A stretch of DNA of 50,342 nt from Akkermansia muciniphila (GTDB lineage: Bacteria; Verrucomicrobiota; Verrucomicrobiia; Limisphaerales; SIAT01): NCBI GenBank assembly GCA_945900775.1, contig CAMDJP010000017.1, forward strand, positions 1 through 50,342, written 5' to 3'. The notes below the pieces were generated by a model that saw only the letters and a list, made by a program, of their open reading frames with translations, was not told where the DNA came from and ran no database searches. Of this stretch, positions 41,016 to 50,342 are shown piece by piece (the stretch's first letter is position 1; every line of letters starts with the position of its first letter). The translations under genes were made by a program, and so were the position numbers.

Positions 41016-41512
41016 ACGCATCTGTTTGTAAATTTGTTTCGACTTGGGCGGCCGCTGGGTTGCTCGCGGCGGCCTCGCCGCTATTCGCGGCCTCGCCTGA
41101 GCCGCCATTGAACGTCGAGGTGCGCCTCGTGCTAGGCACGGACACCCTTAAGTCCGCCCCAGCCGATTTCAAGAAGATGGACCCGGCCTTGGCGAAGACC
41201 CTGAGCCGGTCATTCCGCTGGAGCGAATATTACGAGGGCAAGCCGCAAAAGGTGCAGGCGCCCGCGCAGCAGAGCCAGAAGGTGATATTGGACCAAGATT
41301 GTTCCATCGAGTTAAAAAACCTCGGCAAGTCTAGGATTGAGGTTAAGTATTTCAGCGGAGCCAAGGAGATTGGCAAGACTGTGAACACGCTCCCGCCGCA
41401 GAATTGGCTCACCCTCGGCAGCGTGGACAAGAGCAACTCAGCGAAGTTCGTGATGATTCGTCTCGTGCCCGAGAAGGCCGCGAAGATCGAAACCAAGGAG
41501 CCGAAGAACTAG
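41012..41512 (+). CDS. secreted protein of the sigma/anti-sigma operon
   Basis: A 166-residue exported protein: a signal peptide (VSTWAAAGLLAAASPLFA, cleavage after FAA), then a strand-rich mature part (LNVEVRLVLGTDTLKSAP, KVILDQDCSIELKNLGKSRI, KEIGKTVNTLPPQNWLTLGS). I do not recognise the family. Start is a GTG overlapping the preceding stop (GTGA). Its place in a sigma operon suggests an envelope function or a signal input. A terminator follows 20 bases after the stop. Confidence 0.7.
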   Translation: MNASVCKFVSTWAAAGLLAAASPLFAASPEPPLNVEVRLVLGTDTLKSAPADFKKMDPALAKTLSRSFRWSEYYEGKPQKVQAPAQQSQKVILDQDCSIELKNLGKSRIEVKYFSGAKEIGKTVNTLPPQNWLTLGSVDKSNSAKFVMIRLVPEKAAKIETKEPKN

Positions 41513-41532
41513 ATTTAGTTGGTTTGTCAGAC

Positions 41533-41566
41533 GCCCCGTCGGTCCACTGGACTGGCGGGGCTTTTT
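41533..41566 (+). terminator. rho-independent terminator of the sigma operon
   Basis: GCCCCG at 41533-41538 pairs with CGGGGC at 41556-41561; an inner GTCC/GGAC pair is possible, and TTTTTG follows. Confidence 0.85.
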
Positions 41567-44368
<2,802 letters not shown>

Positions 44369-44387
44369 TTTTCTGACCGCTTGAGCT

Positions 44388-47018
44388 ATGGCTGACCCGA
44401 ACGAACCTAACCTGCCGATTTCCACCACGCCGCTCTTTGCCGCCAACGAGAAGATCGCCAAGATCAACGTTGCCGACGAGATCAAGAACTCCTTCCTCGA
44501 TTACTCGATGTCGGTGATTATCTCGCGCGCCCTGCCGGACGTGCGCGATGGGCTCAAGCCATCCCAGCGCCGCATCCTCTTCGCGATGCACGAGCTCTCG
44601 CTCTACCCGCCGAAGAAGCACATGAAGTGCGCAAAGATTTGCGGCGACACTTCGGGAAACTATCACCCGCACGGCGAGGCGGTCATTTACCCGACCCTCG
44701 TCCACATGGGGCAGACGTGGGCGATGCGCGAGCGGCTCGTTCATCCGCAGGGTAACTTCGGCTCCATCGAGGGCGACCCTCCGGCTGCAATGCGTTACAC
44801 CGAGGCGCGCCTTACGCACCTCGGCGGCAGCCTAATGGAGGACATGGAGAAGGACACGGTCGACTTCGTCCCAAACTACGACGAACGTCTCACGGAGCCG
44901 ACGGTTTTTCCAGCGGCGTTCCCGAACCTCCTCGTCAACGGCGGTACCGGCATCGCCGTCGGCATGGCGACTAATATGGCGCCGCACAACCTCGGCGAGA
45001 TCATCGACGGAATCTGCGCTCAGATTGACGATCCAGACATCACAATCGCCAAGCTGATGAAGTACGTGAAAGGGCCTGATTTTCCCACCGGCGCGATGGT
45101 TTGCGGTCTCGATCCTATCAAACAGTATTTCACCACTGGCCGCGGCAGTGTGAAGGTGCGTGGCAAGGTCGGCATCGAGCAACTCAAGGGTGGCAAGGAG
45201 CAGATTGTCATCACGGAGATTCCCTACAACGTCAATCGCGCCACGCTCGTCGAGCGCACCGCCGACTTGGTCAACAACAAGATCATCACCGACATCACCG
45301 CCATTCGCGACGAGTCGGACGAGAATACGCGCGTCGTCATCGAGCTCAAGCGCGACGCGGTCGCGAAGGTGGTCATAAACAACCTCTACAAGCACACGCA
45401 GCTTGAGAGTTCTTTCTCCGTCAACGCGCTCTCCATCGATCATGGTCGGCCGAAGACGCTCAATCTCAAAGAGTTGATGAACTGCTACATCGAGCATCGC
45501 CGTGAGGTGGTGCTGCGCCGTACGCGGTTTGAGTTGCGCAAGGCCGAGGAACGCGCCGAGGTGCTCGAGGGCTATCTCATCGCACTCGCCAACCTAGATG
45601 AGTTCATCCACATCATTCGCTCCTCCAAGAACCGCGACGAGGCCAAGATCAAGCTGCTGGCCTTCGAATGGACTACGGCTCAGGTGCAGCGCTGGGGCAT
45701 TCTCATTCGCAGCGAAGCGCGCTTCTCTGGCGGCCGTTACGCACTGACCGAACGCCAAGTCGATTCCGTCCTCGAGTTGCGCCTCTACCAACTCACCGGC
45801 CTAGAAATTGATAAGGTCGAGGGCGAGTACAAGGCGTTGCTCAAGGTTATTGAAGATCTCCTCGACATCCTTGCGAAGGAATCGCGTGTGATGTCCATCA
45901 TCAAGGCTGAATTGAAGGTCATCAAGGACAAGCACGCCACGCCGCGCCTCACCGACCTCGTGCCTGACGAGGGCGAGATTGCCATTGAGGATCTCATCGC
46001 CAACGAAGGTGTCATCATCACGCTCACCCACAACGGACTCATCAAGCGTACCAACATCTCCAGCTATCGTGCCCAGCGTCGTGGTGGCAAAGGCGTCATC
46101 GGAATGACCACCCGCGAAGCGCAGGCCGATAACGAGGCGGGTGATTTTATCGAGCATCTATTCACCGCGAGCACGCACGACTATCTGATGTTCTTCACGA
46201 ACACCGGCCGCGTATACGTCGAGCGCGTTCATGAAATCCCTGATATGGGGCGAACCGCCAAGGGACGCTCCATCGCGAATCTGCTCGAGTTGAAGACTGG
46301 CGAAACTATCGCAGCGCTCATCCGCATCCTCTCCAAGAGCAACGCGAACAAAGAGGACGTTACCTGGGAACAGGAAGGCCACATCTTTTTCTCCACGCGC
46401 CAAGGCACAGTGAAGAAGACCGCGCTCGCAGACTTCGGCAACGTTCGCAAGGGTGGTATCATCGCCATCGGCATCGAGCAGGGGGACATGCTCATCGATG
46501 TCAAACTCACTACCGGCAACGATGAAGTCGTGCTTATCACCCGCGAAGGCATGAGCATCCGTTTCAAGGAAGAGGATGTTCGTTCCATGGGTCGACCTGC
46601 TGGAGGTGTGCGCGGTATCACGCTGGAGAAAACCGACGCCGTGGTTGCGCTGGCCGTCGTCTCTGCTGACTCCACTCTCCTTGTTGCAGGCGAGAATGGC
46701 ATCGGTAAGCGAACGGATTTCGACGAATACCGCAGCCAATCTCGTGGCGGCAAAGGCATCATTACTATGAAGACCGGCGAGAAAACCGGGAACGTAGTCG
46801 GCGCTCTCACCGTCCGTGACGGCGACGAAATCATGCTCATCACCGCCGAAGGTCAGATGGTGCGAACGCCTGTAGCCTACATTCGCGAAGCGGGCCGGAA
46901 CACGATGGGCGTCAAACTTGTCGCCCTCGATGCGAAGGACAAGCTATTAGCCATTGCGCCCGTCATCGGCGAAGACAAGGAAGATGTCGCCGTTGATGAG
47001 AATGCAGAGAAGAACTGA
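44388..47018 (+). CDS. gyrA: DNA gyrase subunit A
   Basis: An 876-residue DNA-cleaving subunit. Active tyrosine: [12 protein letters not shown] (Y137). Quinolone-contact region: [18 protein letters not shown], in which the residues equivalent to E. coli Ser83 and Asp87 are alanine (98) and proline (102). GyrA box: [19 protein letters not shown] (about residues 552-570), showing it is GyrA and not ParC; the six-bladed carboxyl propeller has further RGGKG repeats ([15 protein letters not shown]). Ends in an acidic tail ([16 protein letters not shown]). It follows gyrB by 19 bases. Confidence 0.96.
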   Translation: MADPNEPNLPISTTPLFAANEKIAKINVADEIKNSFLDYSMSVIISRALPDVRDGLKPSQRRILFAMHELSLYPPKKHMKCAKICGDTSGNYHPHGEAVIYPTLVHMGQTWAMRERLVHPQGNFGSIEGDPPAAMRYTEARLTHLGGSLMEDMEKDTVDFVPNYDERLTEPTVFPAAFPNLLVNGGTGIAVGMATNMAPHNLGEIIDGICAQIDDPDITIAKLMKYVKGPDFPTGAMVCGLDPIKQYFTTGRGSVKVRGKVGIEQLKGGKEQIVITEIPYNVNRATLVERTADLVNNKIITDITAIRDESDENTRVVIELKRDAVAKVVINNLYKHTQLESSFSVNALSIDHGRPKTLNLKELMNCYIEHRREVVLRRTRFELRKAEERAEVLEGYLIALANLDEFIHIIRSSKNRDEAKIKLLAFEWTTAQVQRWGILIRSEARFSGGRYALTERQVDSVLELRLYQLTGLEIDKVEGEYKALLKVIEDLLDILAKESRVMSIIKAELKVIKDKHATPRLTDLVPDEGEIAIEDLIANEGVIITLTHNGLIKRTNISSYRAQRRGGKGVIGMTTREAQADNEAGDFIEHLFTASTHDYLMFFTNTGRVYVERVHEIPDMGRTAKGRSIANLLELKTGETIAALIRILSKSNANKEDVTWEQEGHIFFSTRQGTVKKTALADFGNVRKGGIIAIGIEQGDMLIDVKLTTGNDEVVLITREGMSIRFKEEDVRSMGRPAGGVRGITLEKTDAVVALAVVSADSTLLVAGENGIGKRTDFDEYRSQSRGGKGIITMKTGEKTGNVVGALTVRDGDEIMLITAEGQMVRTPVAYIREAGRNTMGVKLVALDAKDKLLAIAPVIGEDKEDVAVDENAEKN

Positions 47019-47055
47019 TGCCTTGTGCGCTGCGGGTGTTTTCTTGGCGCGGACG

Positions 47056-48000
47056 TTAGCAGCAACCAGGGCCGCAAGTCGCGGCGTTATCGGCGCCTGA
47101 CGGTCTGAAGGAAAGACCATTCGCCTTTGCTGGCGGAGCGAAGAAATTGGACGAAGGTTTCGCCTGCGGGCTTGTCTTATACGCTTCTACTGTCAGCGCG
47201 CGGAATTCAATTCCATCCACCGTTCTCCATGGCTTCTCGTCGCGCTTCAGGATGCGCACGCTATGGAAGCCGACGTCCGTAAAAGCGCGGGGGAAAAGAT
47301 CCTCCCGCAACGCGCCGGAGATGCAACCGCTCCAGAGTTCGGGATTGCGCTGCATCGCTTCGGGTACATCGGCGTCGCTCACAATGTCGGAAATGACGGC
47401 GCGACCGCCGGGCTTGAGGACGCGGAATATCTCGCCGAAAAGCTCACGCTTAGCCGCCGGCGCGACAAGATTCAGTACGCAGTTCGAAACGACAACATCC
47501 ACAGAATTGCTGGCGATAAGCGGGGCGCGCTGGCGCAGTTCTTCGGCAAGCCGTTCGGCGGCAAGGAAGGCGTCGAGACCCGCAATCGGCTTCGCTCGCA
47601 ATTCATGGTCGAGTAGATTCAGGTCGAGCGCGAGGTCCTGAATGCGGCCTTTACGGAATTCGACATTCGCGTAGCCGATGTTCGCGGCGACGAGTGGCGC
47701 ATTGCGGCGGGCGACATCGAGCATCGCCTCGGTCATGTCGACGCCAATGACGCGCCCCTGCGACCCGACGACCTGCGCGGCGATGAAACAGATTTTTCCA
47801 GTGCCGCTGCCGAGGTCTAGGACGGTCTCGCCGACGCGAAGATGGCTGCTCGGATCGCCACAGCCGTAGTCCTTCTCGATAACCTCGATCGGGATGGCCT
47901 TGAGATATTTCGGATCGTAGCTGACAGGGCAGCAGAGCGCTGGATCGGCGGTCTCGGAGGCGGCGCTGTAACGGTCGTGGACGGCGACTTCAGTGTTCAT
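47056..48000 (-). CDS. arsM: ArsM-type arsenite S-adenosylmethyltransferase
   Basis: A 314-residue SAM methyltransferase that, by family, methylates arsenite. The SAM site is VLDLGSGTGKICFIAAQVVG and VIGVDMTEAMLDVARRN. The three arsenic-binding cysteines of ArsM are all present: DYGCGDP (C47), VVSNCVLNLV (C174) and WSGCISGALRED (C226). A CC pair at residues 23-24 and a carboxyl CGPGCC motif give further thiols. I start at the ATG at 48000. Its start overlaps the stop of the cyclase-fold gene upstream (ATGA). Related enzymes may act on other thiophilic metals. Confidence 0.85.
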   Translation of the reverse strand: MNTEVAVHDRYSAASETADPALCCPVSYDPKYLKAIPIEVIEKDYGCGDPSSHLRVGETVLDLGSGTGKICFIAAQVVGSQGRVIGVDMTEAMLDVARRNAPLVAANIGYANVEFRKGRIQDLALDLNLLDHELRAKPIAGLDAFLAAERLAEELRQRAPLIASNSVDVVVSNCVLNLVAPAAKRELFGEIFRVLKPGGRAVISDIVSDADVPEAMQRNPELWSGCISGALREDLFPRAFTDVGFHSVRILKRDEKPWRTVDGIEFRALTVEAYKTSPQAKPSSNFFAPPAKANGLSFRPSGADNAATCGPGCC

Positions 48001-49154
48001 AGGCCGCGATGAATTAGTTCGAGGGAGATTACGGAGTAAGCCGTGACGAGCGCGGTTTCCTTTTCCCACCAACGCGCGTGTTGATCATTGAGCCAAGAGC
48101 CGTCGGACTTCTGCAGGTTGATGAATTTCATCGCGACTTCGCGGCGCCAGTTGATTTTTTTGCCGTCCTTGAGCTCCAACTCGTTCACGCCATAGAGCGT
48201 GAGGGCTTTCGTCATGAGATGTAGGTAATAGTAGTAACCCTGCGGGCCCATGCCGGGGTTTTCGTCGAGGCTGTAATTTTTCTGGAGCCAGTCGAAGACG
48301 GCAGTGAGGCGTGGATCGTCCTTCTTCATATCGGCGTAGGTGAAGCTGAGCATGCCTGCGTAGCTGACGCTCGCGTAGGAACGAAGGGCGACCTTGCCGG
48401 TGGCGGAGTTGGTGACGCCGCCGGCCATGCTGTTGCCTGGAAAATAGACGAAGCCGCCTTTGTCCTTCGGATCAGCGGAGACCCATGGTTGCTTGTTGGC
48501 GGGAACCTGCTGGCAGTTCTTGAGGAACTCAATGGCTGCAGCCCAGTTCAAATCGGCAGTGGCGGGGCTGTCTTTGACGAGGTGCTTGCTGTAATGCAGC
48601 GCCTCGAGCGCGGTCAGCGTGTTGTTCATGTCCGAATTCGGATATCGGCTGCCGTAACCGATACCGCCATCCATGACATCGTCGATCTTCCCCTTCTGCC
48701 CGAAATCGCTCTGGCTCGAAATCAAGTAGGCGCGAGCCTTTCGCAGCAACGGTTCGTGCTCCTTTTTGTTCGCACTGAGCAACGCCATCATCGATATGCC
48801 GGTGTTGTAATTGATGAGTTGGCCGCGGTGGATGGAGCCGTCGGGCTTGGCGGAGTCGAGCAGGAATGCGTAACCTTTGCGCACACCTAGCGGCTCGGAC
48901 TTCTTCCAGCGGCCGGTCGGTTCGCCCATGAACGCGGAGAGAACGAGGGCGGTGACGGCAGGATGGTCAGCCGTGGCCCAGAAACCCTGGGAATCCTGAT
49001 TCTTCTCCAGCCACGCCAGCCCCTTGTCGATGGAGCGCTGGATTTCGTGACGAAATGATTCGGCGTCATTGAGCGGCTGGCCCTGTGCGTGTGCTGGGAG
49101 CAGAGCCAACATGGCGAATGTGGCGGCGACTGAGAAAACAAGCGGTAGTTTCAT
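47997..49154 (-). CDS. secreted prenyltransferase/squalene-cyclase-fold protein
   Basis: A 385-residue exported protein with a signal peptide (MKLPLVFSVAATFAMLALLP, cleavage about AHA). The mature part has repeated helical hairpins of the alpha/alpha barrel kind used by terpenoid cyclases: KGLAWLEKNQDSQGFWATAD, GYAFLLDSAKPDGSIHRGQL, DGGIGYGSRYPNSDMNNTLT, AIEFLKNCQQV, SYAGMLSFTYADMKKDDPRL and KFINLQKSDGSWLNDQHARW. The catalytic DxDD motif of squalene cyclases is not seen, so enzymatic activity is doubtful; binding to cell-surface compounds is possible. It overlaps arsM by four bases. Confidence 0.8.
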   Translation of the reverse strand: MKLPLVFSVAATFAMLALLPAHAQGQPLNDAESFRHEIQRSIDKGLAWLEKNQDSQGFWATADHPAVTALVLSAFMGEPTGRWKKSEPLGVRKGYAFLLDSAKPDGSIHRGQLINYNTGISMMALLSANKKEHEPLLRKARAYLISSQSDFGQKGKIDDVMDGGIGYGSRYPNSDMNNTLTALEALHYSKHLVKDSPATADLNWAAAIEFLKNCQQVPANKQPWVSADPKDKGGFVYFPGNSMAGGVTNSATGKVALRSYASVSYAGMLSFTYADMKKDDPRLTAVFDWLQKNYSLDENPGMGPQGYYYYLHLMTKALTLYGVNELELKDGKKINWRREVAMKFINLQKSDGSWLNDQHARWWEKETALVTAYSVISLELIHRGL

Positions 49155-49238
49155 AATCTATCTCGTTCGATGCAATGGAACTTAGCGAAATTCAGTCTAG
49201 TGACAAGTATGACGAGGGCTCGTCTCTAAAATGTAACA

Positions 49239-49970
49239 TCACTTCGCCTCCGGCTTTTTTTCGGCAGGCTTTACGGAGGGCTTCACGAGTCGGATGATTA
49301 CTTCCACAACAGTGTCTTTTGGCGGGGCATTGTCGATGGCGATGGTGAAGTTCTCATCGTCTTCGCGCCCAGGGCGAGGGTTGTTGAACTGGGCGTCGAC
49401 ATCGGTGATTAGCGAGACGATGGATCCGTCTCTCTGCGCGATGAAAGTGCCTTCGAAAACGCGTGAGCCGTTGAAAACAAAAGCGCCTTTCGTCATTGGC
49501 CCTTTGGACTTCTTGTCCAGAACGAGCTCCGCGATGTGCAGGGATTTTTCTTTTTCAGCACTCTTCCAGCGCAGCTCGATTTCAACTGGCTGACCGGGGA
49601 TGGGCAGTTTCGGGTCGTCGAACAAGCGTTGGAGCTCCTTGGCGGATGCGCCTTTGGCGCCGAGTAGGAGCATAGCGACCTGAATATGCTGCGGTTGGGC
49701 TTCGGTACGGAGCATCGATTCGTGCAACTTGCCCGCGGTGGTGACGATGAGATACTCGATGAGTCCCTCTGTGATGTGGAAATGTGCGCGGAAAGAGAGA
49801 GCCTCCTTGTTTTTGTCGAGGCGCACAGTGCCGACTTGAAAGATGCCAGGAGAAATCTCTTTCACTTGTGGCGGCTCAGGGAGCTTCGGCGGGTTATCTT
49901 GCGCAACGAGAGTAAAGGCCGAGAGGAGCCAGACAACGGCCACAAGTATCTTCCAGAGAGAGTTCATCAA
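49239..49970 (-). CDS. secreted YdjY-domain protein
   Basis: A 243-residue exported protein: leader MMNSLWKILVAVVWLLSAFT then LVAQ, and a YdjY-like domain (VRLDKNKEALSFRAHFHITE, GLIEYLIVTTAGKLHESMLR, TEAQPQHIQVAMLLLGAKGA). The end is a lysine-proline tail (VKPSVKPAEKKPEAK). YdjY-type proteins accompany redox or iron-sulfur proteins in some genomes; function unknown. The second ATG (49967) is an equally good start. It lies 84 bases upstream of the cyclase-fold gene on the same strand. Confidence 0.78.
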   Translation of the reverse strand: MMNSLWKILVAVVWLLSAFTLVAQDNPPKLPEPPQVKEISPGIFQVGTVRLDKNKEALSFRAHFHITEGLIEYLIVTTAGKLHESMLRTEAQPQHIQVAMLLLGAKGASAKELQRLFDDPKLPIPGQPVEIELRWKSAEKEKSLHIAELVLDKKSKGPMTKGAFVFNGSRVFEGTFIAQRDGSIVSLITDVDAQFNNPRPGREDDENFTIAIDNAPPKDTVVEVIIRLVKPSVKPAEKKPEAK

Positions 49971-50157
49971 TCAAGTCCACGTTAGGTGAAGAAGGCAATA
50001 TTGCCAATGGGAAAGGCAATCCGCCCGGCATAATAGGCGGGTTGACTTGAGAAGGTAATCCAGTATGTTGCGCTCGTCCGCAGGCTTGACGCCAAGCCTC
50101 ACCAGCCCCGCCAGCAGGATTCACTTCCAAAGTAATACCCGCAGGCAGCACTCGTTT

Positions 50158-50342
50158 ATGAATAACCAACCGCTTTCCTCCGCTGAAGTGACCCAACTAG
50201 CCGCTGGCCTGAACCGGGTAGCCCGAAACCTCTGGTGGACTTGGAATCAGGGCGCGCAAGAGGTATTCTTCGAGCTTTCGCCCCGCGCTTGGCAAAACCT
50301 CTATCACAACGCCGTGGCTATATTGCACGAAGTGTCGGACAG
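50158..50342 (+). CDS. alpha-glucan (glycogen) phosphorylase, N-terminal part (runs off right edge)
   Basis: The first 61 codons of a gene cut by the window end. The protein begins MNNQPLSSAEVTQLAAGLNR and continues VARNLWWTWNQGAQEVFFEL, SPRAWQNLYHNAVAILHEVS. The ARNLWWTWN-x-A-(Q/E)-E-(V/L)-F-x-E-L pattern is the DUF3417 start of the TIGR02094 type of alpha-glucan phosphorylase, which releases glucose-1-phosphate from glycogen or starch. Catalytic and PLP parts are outside. The ATG at 50158 has no strong ribosome site. Confidence 0.8.
   Translation, partial: MNNQPLSSAEVTQLAAGLNRVARNLWWTWNQGAQEVFFELSPRAWQNLYHNAVAILHEVSD

Overview
The window is a chromosomal segment of a moderately GC-rich, diderm bacterium, most likely of the phylum Verrucomicrobiota (PVC group; a Limisphaerales/Pedosphaera-like lineage is my best guess). 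Reasons: an LptD-type outer-membrane assembly protein; secreted sulfatase and DUF1501 proteins with Tat-type signals; a CRTAC1-type FG-GAP protein; a DksA-like protein whose zinc ligands are lost; and PVC-like GyrA and HisB variants. No rRNA, tRNA, CRISPR array, integrase or intact transposase gene was seen.

Layout. 1-1620: the start of a secreted sulfatase gene running off the left edge, then a gene graveyard holding three decayed fragments (a Tat signal stub, a LamG-domain tail, a frameshifted acyltransferase). 1842-2294: a small secreted cysteine-containing protein with its own promoter and terminator. 2623-8693: a probable D-amino-acid/dipeptide salvage group (RidA, D-threonine-aldolase-like PLP enzyme, GntP permease, M19 dipeptidase), interrupted by a decayed YkgJ gene, a DUF1501 gene and a 44-residue lipoprotein gene. 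8752-15376: lptD, a secreted EEP nuclease/phosphatase, folE2, a DksA-like/rpmG/rpsR group, and a ZIP transporter plus Fur-family regulator with a palindromic operator. 15385-17690 (minus): rph, histidine phosphatase, prmA. 17791-23326: a tightly overlapping operon CPBP protease, thiL, tsaE, tsaB, alr, a YqaA-type membrane protein and a zinc alcohol dehydrogenase. 23607-25831: a hypothetical gene, an M23 peptidase coupled to a lipoprotein, and a divergent 33-residue basic protein.

26108-26994 is the most unusual part: about 0.87 kb with no credible gene, an abrupt change from AT-rich to GC-rich sequence, a promoter-like -10 element, at least a dozen strong hairpins (several with GNRA loops) and a strong terminator. 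I interpret it as a large structured non-coding RNA that I cannot match to RNase P, tmRNA, 6S RNA or rRNA by eye. It lies just upstream of cysK.

27101-36000: cysK, rho, a WYL regulator, smc and a cation/proton antiporter. 36134-41512: a CRTAC1-type protein (minus), trxB coupled to a rhodanese, hisB, and a sigma factor/anti-sigma/secreted protein triplet with overlapping starts and stops. 41843-47018: gyrB-gyrA behind a 330-base leader. 47056-49970 (minus): a YdjY-domain protein, a terpenoid-cyclase-fold secreted protein and a coupled ArsM-type methyltransferase. The right edge cuts an alpha-glucan phosphorylase gene. Most of the window is housekeeping; its interest lies in the large RNA, the decayed genes and several very small genes.
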